Assembly (NCBI RefSeq): GCF_900114615.1
Contig: NZ_FOTS01000001.1
Span: 124,001 to 188,000 of the forward strand
DNA length: 64,000 nt
Direction: 5' to 3'
Source: Pelosinus propionicus DSM 13327
GTDB lineage: Bacteria > Bacillota > Negativicutes > DSM-13327
Made by a program: the position numbers and the translations under genes. Position 1 is the first letter of the stretch, and each line of letters begins with the position of its first letter. The notes below the pieces were generated by a model. It had not been told where the DNA came from and did not search any database. It worked only from the letters and a program-made list of their open reading frames with translations. Of the stretch, positions 28,739 through 36,879 are shown in pieces.

Positions 28739-28829
28739 CTATAAAAGAAGATACCATAGGAAGGAGGTTTATAAGGCGAGGAAGTTGGAAAGTCGTATCA
28801 AAAAAATATGTGCGAAGGGATGATGTCAA

Positions 28830-28961
28830 GTGTTGTTACGGGATTTAATGTGGGAAGTTTTCCAAAGCACCGGACAAATTGAAGCATATTTGATCTATCG
28901 TTCATGCACTGAATCTAACGTGATACCTGAAATACCAGCAGTTACTAAGATCGACTTATAA
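28830..28961 (+). CDS. yqzL: YqzL-like small protein
   Basis: A 43-residue ORF from a GTG at 28830 reads LLRDLMWEVFQSTGQIEAYL at its start, like the short YqzL proteins that sit just before recO in Firmicutes. AAGGGATGATG lies upstream. Its place between era/CorC and recO fits. The function of the family is unknown to me. It was below the usual length cut-off for gene prediction. Confidence 0.8.
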   Translation: MLLRDLMWEVFQSTGQIEAYLIYRSCTESNVIPEIPAVTKIDL

Positions 28962-29069
28962 TCTCTTGGAATTAAAGTTATGTAGAATTACACAAATAGG
29001 GGGCGTATGCATTGTGAACGCCTCTTACATATTCAATTATATTTAAACATCAGGTTAATTGAGGGAAAT

Positions 29070-29831
29070 ATGGCACAATATCAAACAGAAGCCATCTTAG
29101 TTGCAGCACGTGATTGGGGTGAAGCAGATAAGATGGTAACTTTATTTTCTCGTGAATATGGCAAGATTATTGCATTTGCCAATGGAGCTAGACGGCCGAA
29201 GAGTCCTTTAGCTGGAGGGATGCAACTTTTTACTCATATGGATGTAAGAATGATATCAGGGAAAAACTATGATTCTGTAAAACAATGTGAGATGAAAAAT
29301 TCTTTTCGGCAAATACAAGAGGATTTTAACTGCATGGCTTATGGCACATTTATTGCAGAATTAGTAGCAGAGCTTTGTCCGGAAAAACAGCCTGAACCTC
29401 AAGTATTTGACTTGTTAATAGAAGTACTAAAAATACTTCCTATGCGTAATCCACGTGTGGTAGCTTTAGCTTGGGCATGGCAAATGCTATTGATTATGGG
29501 ATACTATCCTAATTTTAAACAATGTGTTATTTGTGGACAAGCTTTAGTGTTACCTGGTTATTTTTGTTGTTTAAATGCAGGCTGCATCTGTTCAAATTGT
29601 GACCATGGAAAACTGCCAGAAGTAAATCATAAAATAGTTGATTTTATCGATTGTTTATTGCATATTGATTGGAAGAATCCAGTTAAATTTACTGTGAGTG
29701 GTGCAGTTTTAATGCAAACAGAGACGATTTTGATGGAATATTTGATGCAATGTCTCGAAAGGCCTCTTAATTCGATGAAATTTCTAAAACAAGTTGCTGA
29801 AGTAATGCAACCCGAAAGTAATAAGAACTAA
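29070..29831 (+). CDS. recO: RecO, DNA repair mediator
   Basis: RecO helps load RecA on gapped DNA and anneals single strands. The ATG at 29070 follows TTGAGGGAAAT; a longer frame from 29007 lacks a site. The 253-residue protein has the OB-fold N-terminus (YQTEAILVAARDWGEADKMVTLF), the RecO motif RRPKSPLAGGMQLF, and a four-Cys zinc site (CVICG then CICSNC). Confidence 0.96.
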   Translation: MAQYQTEAILVAARDWGEADKMVTLFSREYGKIIAFANGARRPKSPLAGGMQLFTHMDVRMISGKNYDSVKQCEMKNSFRQIQEDFNCMAYGTFIAELVAELCPEKQPEPQVFDLLIEVLKILPMRNPRVVALAWAWQMLLIMGYYPNFKQCVICGQALVLPGYFCCLNAGCICSNCDHGKLPEVNHKIVDFIDCLLHIDWKNPVKFTVSGAVLMQTETILMEYLMQCLERPLNSMKFLKQVAEVMQPESNKN

Positions 29832-29922
29832 GAATTAGTGCGATGTAATAAACTGGAATTTTTGAATAAGGATTATTACTGTTGGAAATAATAACAAAAA
29901 TATTTCTTAGGAGGATTTCATT

Positions 29923-30381
29923 GTGGAAGAAATAACATTAGAAAAAATTGATATTATAAGGGGACGCACAGGTCTTTCTTATCGGGAAGCCAAAGAGGCA
30001 TTAGAACGAAATCAAGGGATACTACTTGATACGTTAATCGAATTAGATGAGAAAAGAGAAGCAAAGTGGACAGAGGGGTTTTCTGTACGATCTGGAGAAG
30101 TAATTGACAAGATAAAAGCTCTTATCCATGAGGGCAATGTAAATAAAATTAGTATAAAAAGTGAAGGACGTACATTAGTTGAAATACCTGTAACACTTGG
30201 TGCTCTTGGAGCTGTTGTGTTACCGCAAATTGCAGCATTGGGAGTATTAATAGCGATGTTTAAACGATGCAGTATTGAAGTTGTGCGAAATGATGGCAGT
30301 ACTACAGAGACCAGAATATCAGATGATGATACCATCATAGATGAAGAAAAGAATGAGTTTCATAAAAATAGTGGACTTTAG
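29923..30381 (+). CDS. DUF4342 protein with UBA-like N-terminus
   Basis: The 152-residue product starts from GTG 29923 after TAGGAGG. An N-terminal UBA/TS-N-like segment (EKIDIIRGRTGLSYREAKEALERNQG) is followed by the DUF4342 part with RTLVEIPVTLGALGAVVLPQ and a hydrophobic stretch (about residues 85-105) that may lie in the membrane. An acidic tail ends it. The role of this family is unknown. It stands between recO and the glyQS T-box in its own transcription unit. Confidence 0.8.
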   Translation: MEEITLEKIDIIRGRTGLSYREAKEALERNQGILLDTLIELDEKREAKWTEGFSVRSGEVIDKIKALIHEGNVNKISIKSEGRTLVEIPVTLGALGAVVLPQIAALGVLIAMFKRCSIEVVRNDGSTTETRISDDDTIIDEEKNEFHKNSGL

Positions 30382-30397
30382 GCAATGCTATATACCA

Positions 30398-30426
30398 TTG
30401 ACAATGTAAATAACTTTTGTTATGAT
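30398..30426 (+). promoter_or_regulatory. Sigma-A promoter of glyQS
   Basis: TTGACA (30398-30403), 17 bases, TATGAT (30421-30426), directly upstream of the T-box leader. Confidence 0.85.
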
Positions 30427-30432
30427 TTTAAC

Positions 30433-30692
30433 TAAATTAAGGCAATGAAGGAAAAAAGTATCCTATTGTTTTTAGCGAGCCAGGGATGGTGCAAGCTTGG
30501 CGATGTAATGGGTGAAAGGCATTCCTAAGCCGTAAGAGGAAATTCTGCACAAATTCTCGATGTTTTTTGGGTGGAAGAGTAAAACTTGCTATAACTTAAG
30601 GTGGATCATGGACTCATGGTCAATCAGGGTGGAACCGCGGGAGAACCTCTCGTCCCTGTAACGATATGTTACTGTGGATAGGGAGGTTTTTA
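30433..30692 (+). promoter_or_regulatory. Glycine T-box riboswitch of glyQS
   Basis: The leader holds the T-box sequence AGGGTGGAACCGCG at 30626-30639, preceded by long stem-loop regions and followed by a terminator (CCTCTCGTCCCT with AGGGAGG then T5, ending near 30691). Uncharged tRNA(Gly) would pair with the T-box and stop the terminator forming. The specifier should be a Gly codon; GGC at 30518-30520 is a candidate, but I could not fold stem I with certainty. Confidence 0.95.
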
Positions 30693-30777
30693 TTTGCATT
30701 AGCAAGGTTGAGGATTGCATCTTACCAAAGACATGATGTAGATTAAAGTTTTTTACTATTAAGGAGGCGTATTATTA

Positions 30778-31653
30778 GTGACTTTTCAAGAGATTATTTT
30801 GACACTTCAAAACTTCTGGGCTGGACAAAAATGTATTTTAATGCAACCGTATGATGTGGAGAAGGGAGCAGGTACAATGAATCCTGCGACTTTTTTACGA
30901 GCTTTAGGGCCAGAACCTTGGAATGTTGCGTATGTGGAACCTTCGCGTCGTCCTGCAGATGGGCGTTATGGAGATAACCCTAATCGTTTGTTACAGCATC
31001 ATCAATTTCAAGTTATTATGAAACCTTCACCTGCAAATATTCAAGAATTATATTTAGAAAGCTTAGTCTGTTTAGGAATTGATCCCAGTCAGCATGATAT
31101 TCGTTTTGTTGAAGATAACTGGGAATCTCCTACATTAGGCGCATGGGGACTTGGCTGGGAAGTTTGGTTAGATGGTATGGAAATTACCCAATTTACTTAT
31201 TTTCAGCAAGTTGGGAGTATTGATGTAAAACCCGTATCGGTTGAGATCACCTATGGCTTAGAGCGTTTGGCAATGTACATTCAAGGAAAAGAAAATGTGT
31301 ATGAACTAGAATGGGTGGCTGGCGTTAGTTATGGCGATGTTTTTCACCGTAATGAAGTAGAACAATCTCATTATAATTTTGAGATTGCTGATACGGATTT
31401 GCTATTTCAGTTGTTTGATATGTATGAAAAGGAAGCCGTCCGAGTCATAGAAGCTGGCTATGTATTACCGGCTTATGACTATGTGTTAAAATGCTCTCAT
31501 ACTTTTAATCTATTGGATGCTCGTGGTGCAATTAGTGTTAGTGAACGTACTGGTTTTATTGGAAGAGTTCGTAATATGGCTCGATTATGTGCACAAGGCT
31601 ATTTAGAACAACGAGAGAAATTAGGGTTCCCCTTGCTTAAGGAGGGTATATAA
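30778..31653 (+). CDS. glyQ: Glycyl-tRNA synthetase alpha subunit
   Basis: The alpha chain of the tetrameric (alpha2 beta2) enzyme carries the class II catalytic site for glycine activation. GTG at 30778 follows AAGGAGGCG. The opening [20 protein letters not shown], then [17 protein letters not shown] and [25 protein letters not shown], are highly conserved. It has 291 residues. glyS follows after two bases. Regulated by the T-box leader. Confidence 0.99.
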   Translation: MTFQEIILTLQNFWAGQKCILMQPYDVEKGAGTMNPATFLRALGPEPWNVAYVEPSRRPADGRYGDNPNRLLQHHQFQVIMKPSPANIQELYLESLVCLGIDPSQHDIRFVEDNWESPTLGAWGLGWEVWLDGMEITQFTYFQQVGSIDVKPVSVEITYGLERLAMYIQGKENVYELEWVAGVSYGDVFHRNEVEQSHYNFEIADTDLLFQLFDMYEKEAVRVIEAGYVLPAYDYVLKCSHTFNLLDARGAISVSERTGFIGRVRNMARLCAQGYLEQREKLGFPLLKEGI

Positions 31654-31655
31654 TT

Positions 31656-33716
31656 ATGGCAAAAGATTTATTATTTGAAATTGGTACGGAAGAAATTCCT
31701 GCAAGATTTATGTCAGGAGCTTTAAGTCAGCTTGAGAATATTGCTAAAACTAAATTTGATGAACTTAGAGTAGGCTATAGGGATATTCAAGTATTAGGGA
31801 CTCCTCGACGATTAGTATTAATTGCGAGAGATGTAGTAGAGGAACAAGCTGATAAGAATAGTGAAAATAAAGGCCCTTCTGTAAAGATTGCATTTGATGC
31901 AAATCGTCTGCCAACAAAAGCTGCTCAAGGATTTGCCCGAGGGCAAGGTGTCGATCCAGCTGATTTGGTGGTAAAAGACGGATATGTATATGCTCTTGTC
32001 CATGAACTGGGTAAACCTGTCACGACCTTATTGCCTGAGATCTTAGGCAATATTATTGATAGTCTTAATTTTCCCAAGAACATGCGATGGGCTGAATTTG
32101 ATAGAAAGTTTGTTAGGCCTATCCGTTGGATAGTCGCGCTTTTTGGTGGCGAGATCATTCCTTTTACTATTACAGAAGTGTCAACAGGGAATGCGACTCG
32201 TGGTCATCGTTTTTTAAGTAAAGGTGAATTAATTGTAAATTCTGTGGATGATTATTTTGCTGTATTGCAGGAAAATTACGTTATGGTGAATCAAGAAGAG
32301 CGACGCAGCGTTATTCGTGCACAAGTTCAGGAAATTGCCCTAAGCCAAGGTGGTACTGCGGCAATTGATGAAGATTTATTAGAAGAAGTAGTATATCTTG
32401 TAGAATATCCGACAGCTCTTTGTGGAAGATTTGAAGAGAAATATTTATCATTACCTCCAGAGGCTATTATTACGCCTATGCGCGAGCATCAGAGGTATTT
32501 TCCTGTGGTCTCAAAAGACGGAAAGCTTTTACCTGTATTTATTACGATACGTAATGGCAATGCCGACCATATTGAGATTGTTCGTCATGGTAATGAAAGG
32601 GTACTCAAGGCAAGATTAGCCGATGCTCAGTTCTTTTTTGAGGAAGATAAGAAGATAAAATTAATTGATCGATTAGATAAGCTTAAGACGATTGTTTTTC
32701 AAGAGGGATTAGGCACTGTTTATGATAAAACCATACGTATTGAACAGCTTGCCTTAGCAATTGCAAAATTTATAGGTACTGAACATGTAAATGGAATTAT
32801 TGAACGAAGTGCCAAACTAGCAAAAGCCGATTTGGTAACAGGGATGGTTTGCGAATTTACCGAATTGCAAGGGACTATGGGTAAAGAATATGCATTGTTA
32901 AATGGAGAACAACCTGAGGTAGCTCAAGCAATATTCGAACACTATTTACCCCGCTTTGCAGGTGATATCTTGCCGGAAAGTGTAGCAGGAAAAGTGATTA
33001 GTATTGCTGACAAATTGGACAATATCGTAGCGACTTTCAGTCGTGGTCTAATACCAACTGGTTCTCAAGATCCTTATGCATTAAGACGCCAGGCATTAGG
33101 AATTGTTAACATCTTAATTGATAGCAGCTATCATGTTTCTATGGATGCGATACTGGTTCAAACTATGGATTTGCTAGAGATTGTTCCTGAAAATCGAGAG
33201 AAGTTGCTCATGGAAATTCAAGAGTTTTTCCGCTTGCGAATTAAAAATGTTTTGACGGATGAAAATATACGTTATGATATTGTTGATGCTGTAATGAGCA
33301 CTAGCATAGATGATGTATATGATACTTGGCTGAGAGCTAAGGCTATGTCAAATCATAGCGGCAGCAGTGAAATGCAGAAAGCTGTGCAAGCATTCACTCG
33401 GGTTGGCAATTTAATCAAAAATGTTATAGATGTTCCAGCAATTAATGCAAGCTTATTTACAGCAGATGAGGAACGTGTTCTTTATTTTGCTTATAAAGAT
33501 GCATATGAAGACATTCAAAGTATGGCAAAAAGAAAAGACTATTATGGTATACTCAATGTAATGATCAGGATGACTGGGCCAATTGATGCGTTTTTTGGTG
33601 CAGTTATGGTTATGGTTGAAGATGTAGCCGTTAAAAACAATCGTTTGGCATTGCTCAAAGGAATTACAGATCTTACTGCTAATATAGCAGACTTAAGTAA
33701 AATCGTAGCTTTATAA
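31656..33716 (+). CDS. glyS: Glycyl-tRNA synthetase beta subunit
   Basis: The beta chain binds tRNA(Gly). The 686-residue protein begins with KDLLFEIGTEEIPARFM and has the MREHQRYFPV and DADNIVATF-like (KLDNIVATFSRG) motifs, with a C-terminal anticodon-binding helical domain. It ends with a strong terminator at 33725. Confidence 0.99.
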   Translation: MAKDLLFEIGTEEIPARFMSGALSQLENIAKTKFDELRVGYRDIQVLGTPRRLVLIARDVVEEQADKNSENKGPSVKIAFDANRLPTKAAQGFARGQGVDPADLVVKDGYVYALVHELGKPVTTLLPEILGNIIDSLNFPKNMRWAEFDRKFVRPIRWIVALFGGEIIPFTITEVSTGNATRGHRFLSKGELIVNSVDDYFAVLQENYVMVNQEERRSVIRAQVQEIALSQGGTAAIDEDLLEEVVYLVEYPTALCGRFEEKYLSLPPEAIITPMREHQRYFPVVSKDGKLLPVFITIRNGNADHIEIVRHGNERVLKARLADAQFFFEEDKKIKLIDRLDKLKTIVFQEGLGTVYDKTIRIEQLALAIAKFIGTEHVNGIIERSAKLAKADLVTGMVCEFTELQGTMGKEYALLNGEQPEVAQAIFEHYLPRFAGDILPESVAGKVISIADKLDNIVATFSRGLIPTGSQDPYALRRQALGIVNILIDSSYHVSMDAILVQTMDLLEIVPENREKLLMEIQEFFRLRIKNVLTDENIRYDIVDAVMSTSIDDVYDTWLRAKAMSNHSGSSEMQKAVQAFTRVGNLIKNVIDVPAINASLFTADEERVLYFAYKDAYEDIQSMAKRKDYYGILNVMIRMTGPIDAFFGAVMVMVEDVAVKNNRLALLKGITDLTANIADLSKIVAL

Positions 33717-33724
33717 ATATATGT

Positions 33725-33760
33725 AAAAGAGCCTGTACAATGGATGCAGGCTCTTTTACT
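33725..33760 (+). terminator. Terminator of glyQS
   Basis: AAAAGAGCCTG and CAGGCTCTTTT form an 11-bp perfect stem, followed by ACTTTTA. Confidence 0.9.
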
Positions 33761-33920
33761 TTTAGCAAGTAATAATTATCGTTGTTTGTTGGCAAAATGT
33801 TATAAAGAGAGTGTTTAAGAAGAGGATTTTGTAGGATTTTAACGTATTATATATGTAATTTGGAATTATCTTTTTTATTAAGTAAAATATGCAATACAAT
33901 TATGTATAGGAGGGAGCGTC

Positions 33921-34769
33921 ATAGGTAAAACATCAGTCATTTATGCTTTATCGGATTCTATTGGTGAAACAGCGGAAATGATCGCTAGAGCCACAGCAAG
34001 TCAATTTAAAGCTGGTGCGTTTGAAATTATTCGTATTCCTTATATTAATAGTACCGTCCAAATTGCAAGAATTTTAGAAGATGCAGCAAATTATACGAGT
34101 GTAATTTGTCATACTATTGTAGGACGCGAATTAAGAGAAGCGTTATTAGAACAGGCACAGCGTTATAATATTCCTACGATTGATATTATGGGGCCAATGA
34201 TAGATGCTGTGCAGCATGTATCGGGATTTGTGCCGCAATTAAAGCCAGGGTTGGTTCATACCTTGGATCAAGCTTACTTTAAGCGAGTTGCAGCAATTGA
34301 ATTTGCGGTAAAATATGATGATGGAAAAAACCCTGACGGGATACTAAAAGCCGATGTTGTACTAGTTGGAGTATCGCGTACCTCAAAAACACCCTTGAGC
34401 ATGTATCTGGCTCATAAAGAACTGCGGGTTGCAAATGTGCCGATGGTACCTGAAGTGGCTCCACCAAAAGAATTATTCGAAATTCCTACAGAAAGAATTG
34501 TCGGCTTAATTATTGATCCTGCCAAATTAAATAATATTCGAGCGGAACGATTGCGTTCTATGGGATTAGACCCGGAATCCTGTTATGCTGATTCTACACG
34601 AATCAAAGTGGAAGTAGAATATGCTAAAAGTATTATGCATAAATTAAACTGCCCTATTATTGATGTATCGAATAAGGCAATTGAAGAAACCGCCAATAAA
34701 ATTATGGAATTGATCTGTAGCAAAAAACAAACTAATATCTTTGGTGTGGATTATTGCTCGCAAATATAA
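33921..34769 (+). CDS. PPDK regulatory protein (kinase/pyrophosphorylase, YqfL type), apparent AUA start
   Basis: Members of this family phosphorylate and dephosphorylate pyruvate phosphate dikinase or PEP synthase, using ADP or phosphate. The ATP/ADP motif GVSRTSKTPLSMYLAH is intact. The conserved N-terminus reads VIYALSDSIGETAEM, but no ATG, GTG or TTG precedes it in this frame back to a stop at 33879. A strong AGGAGGG at 33908-33914 is placed six bases before ATA at 33921, which would give the usual short N-terminus (G-K-T-S before VIYALSDS). The first ATG, 33978, would remove SDSIGETAE. I take ATA as the likely initiator; 282 residues result. Confidence 0.88.
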   Translation: MGKTSVIYALSDSIGETAEMIARATASQFKAGAFEIIRIPYINSTVQIARILEDAANYTSVICHTIVGRELREALLEQAQRYNIPTIDIMGPMIDAVQHVSGFVPQLKPGLVHTLDQAYFKRVAAIEFAVKYDDGKNPDGILKADVVLVGVSRTSKTPLSMYLAHKELRVANVPMVPEVAPPKELFEIPTERIVGLIIDPAKLNNIRAERLRSMGLDPESCYADSTRIKVEVEYAKSIMHKLNCPIIDVSNKAIEETANKIMELICSKKQTNIFGVDYCSQI

Positions 34770-34770
34770 A

Positions 34771-34803
34771 AAAGCCTCCGGTGAAAATCCGGAGGTTTCT
34801 TTT
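34771..34803. terminator. Bidirectional terminator between the PPDK regulator and lptA-like gene
   Basis: AAGCCTCCGG pairs with CCGGAGGTTT, A-rich before and T-rich after. It separates two convergent genes. Confidence 0.9.
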
Positions 34804-34804
34804 C

Positions 34805-35281
34805 TTACAAGAATGTGTCAGTTATTATGTTATATTTTACTGTATCTGCAGACCAAGAGTTTCCATTTTGTTGAATTTGTACATTGTCAGTAAATTGGGC
34901 ATTTTTATCTCGCCAGTTGTAGTCAACGCGATTAGCTATAACATTTAGATTTGTTCGAGTGAAATGTACGTTTCCTTCGACGATGGCTCGGTCTTGAGCG
35001 CCATATACATAGACACTATCGGCGGTGAAAAAAATATCATCCTGCTTTACTGTAATATTGCCATTTCCCCATACTTCTAATGATCCCATATTAACTTTTG
35101 CTTGATCTGCAGTAATCACACGGTTTTTAACTTCTATGTATACATTTCCATTTAATACATATAAACCGGTATTAATATCAAAGTATTGCTGATCAGCAGT
35201 AATAGTGGGTTTCGCAGCAAGAGTAGTTGCTGTAAATAACAGCATTAACAATAAAGTAAGTATGAAAGTTTTAGTTTTCAT
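34805..35281 (-). CDS. LptA/OstA-like periplasmic protein
   Basis: LptA forms the periplasmic bridge that carries lipopolysaccharide to the outer membrane. The start at 35281 follows GAGGAG on the minus strand; the longer frame adds twelve unlikely residues. A signal peptide (KTKTFILTLLLMLLFTATTLAA) leads to a beta-jellyroll domain with repeated motifs ITADQQYFDINTGLYVLNG, VITADQAKVNM, IFFTADSVYVYG and VIANRVDYNWRD, typical of OstA. It has 158 residues. It indicates an outer membrane, although the gene is not beside other lpt genes here. A role in transport of another envelope glycolipid cannot be excluded. Confidence 0.87.
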   Translation of the reverse strand: MKTKTFILTLLLMLLFTATTLAAKPTITADQQYFDINTGLYVLNGNVYIEVKNRVITADQAKVNMGSLEVWGNGNITVKQDDIFFTADSVYVYGAQDRAIVEGNVHFTRTNLNVIANRVDYNWRDKNAQFTDNVQIQQNGNSWSADTVKYNIITDTFL

Positions 35282-35481
35282 AATAATCTCCTCTCGTGTA
35301 AGTAAACCATACACCAATCCTTATTAATATTATATCAGATTTTGAAAGAAAATGGAGGTGTAAATGCTTGGTATGCTGAAAGAGTATATGAGATTTATTC
35401 CTTATTAAACCTAATAATGAGGTAAAACATATTTCATCTTAAAAAGACTAAGATAATGGAGTAATATGCGGAGGGGATATT

Positions 35482-36477
35482 ATGAATATACGTGAACGTA
35501 TTGAGGAACAAGAATATAAGATGTTATCATCCTTTGCCAGTAAAAGTAGAGAAGCAATACGGGACAAAGAAGAAGAGGCATGTGAGTTTCGAACAGCTTT
35601 TCAGCGCGATCGTGACCGTCTTATCCATAGTAAGGCTTTTCGCCGATTAAAGCATAAAACCCAGGTTTATATTTCGCCTGGCGATCATTATCGCATGAGA
35701 ATGACTCATAGTCTAGAGGTCTCGCAAATATCTCGGACCATTGCACGAGGATTAATGTTAAATGAAGATTTAATTGAAGCCATTGCTTTGGGACATGATG
35801 TTGGACACACTCCTTTTGGTCATGTTGGTGAGTATGCTTTGCGTGAAATTATTGGCCGTTATCATCATAATGAACAAAGTTTAAGAGTTGTAGAACATCT
35901 CGAACGGAGTGGTCGAGGATTAAACTTAACATTGGAAGTAAAAGATGGCATATTAAACCATACGGGTGTAAACAAGCCTTTCACTCTAGAAGGAAACGTT
36001 GTACGAATTGGCGATCGTATTGCTTATTTATGCCATGATTATGATGATGGTATTCGGGCAGGCATGATCAGAACTATTGATTTGCCAGAGCAAGTTGCAA
36101 AGACATTAGGAACAAACCCGTCAAATATGATTACTGTAATGGTTTCTGATATGATTCGGTCTTCTGAGGGACATAATGAAATATGTATCTCGGCTATAGT
36201 AAAAAATGCTATGGAAGAATTTCGTGAGTTTATGTTTCGAAAAGTATATCATTCAGCAGATTTGGAGCCTGATCGAAAAAAAGCAAAATATATCATTCAA
36301 AAACTATATGAGTACTTTACCGTGCATCCTGAAAGTTTACCACGGGAATTTTTAGAACGTGAGAGTCTCTGGGGTTTGGATGCAACTATTGTTGATTACA
36401 TCGCAGGTCTGACAGATAGTTATGCGATTCATCTCTTTGAAGAGTTATTTATTCCGGCAAAGTGGATTGCCCGATGA
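35482..36477 (+). CDS. dgt: dNTP triphosphohydrolase (dGTPase family)
   Basis: An HD-domain enzyme that hydrolyses deoxynucleoside triphosphates to the nucleoside and triphosphate. The 331-residue protein has KAFRRLKHKTQVY, HSLEVSQISRTIARG and LGHDVGHTPFGHVGE, which hold the metal-binding His and Asp residues, and AYLCHDYDDGIRAG. GGAGGGGATATT precedes the ATG. It lies just upstream of dnaG-rpoD, as in other Clostridia-like genomes. Confidence 0.94.
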   Translation: MNIRERIEEQEYKMLSSFASKSREAIRDKEEEACEFRTAFQRDRDRLIHSKAFRRLKHKTQVYISPGDHYRMRMTHSLEVSQISRTIARGLMLNEDLIEAIALGHDVGHTPFGHVGEYALREIIGRYHHNEQSLRVVEHLERSGRGLNLTLEVKDGILNHTGVNKPFTLEGNVVRIGDRIAYLCHDYDDGIRAGMIRTIDLPEQVAKTLGTNPSNMITVMVSDMIRSSEGHNEICISAIVKNAMEEFREFMFRKVYHSADLEPDRKKAKYIIQKLYEYFTVHPESLPREFLERESLWGLDATIVDYIAGLTDSYAIHLFEELFIPAKWIAR

Positions 36478-36879
36478 TTTTTAAAATTGTTATCAAAAAA
36501 AATATTAGTTGTCAAGAGGGAAAAGAGGATATTTATAAGTTATATTGAATACTATTGTTTATGAAAGAAAAATAGATAAAGTTATATCCTAATTTGAAGC
36601 TCATTCTAATATCTTCAATAGTATGAAATAATAAGTACTATGGTGCATGAATCTTATAGCAGGATTATGGGAATTTGTGTAGAAATAAATCACAAATCAA
36701 AAGTAGTTTTTCTTTTAATCATATTGGATATGCTAGTATTAGCAGGAATATGGGAAAAAATCGCGAAAACAGGAAAACAGGATATTCTTATATCTTAGCT
36801 CGAAAGTTATTTTAGTAGGAATATTTATTCTTGAAAAATAACGGGCTATATGGTTATAAGTAAGTTAAAAGGTGAGTTT
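36478..36879. other. AT-rich intergenic region upstream of dnaG
   Basis: About 400 bases without a credible ORF. No strong hairpin or convincing promoter pair was found by eye. AAAGGTGAG just before 36880 is the dnaG ribosome binding site. It probably holds the dnaG-rpoD promoter. Confidence 0.5.
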
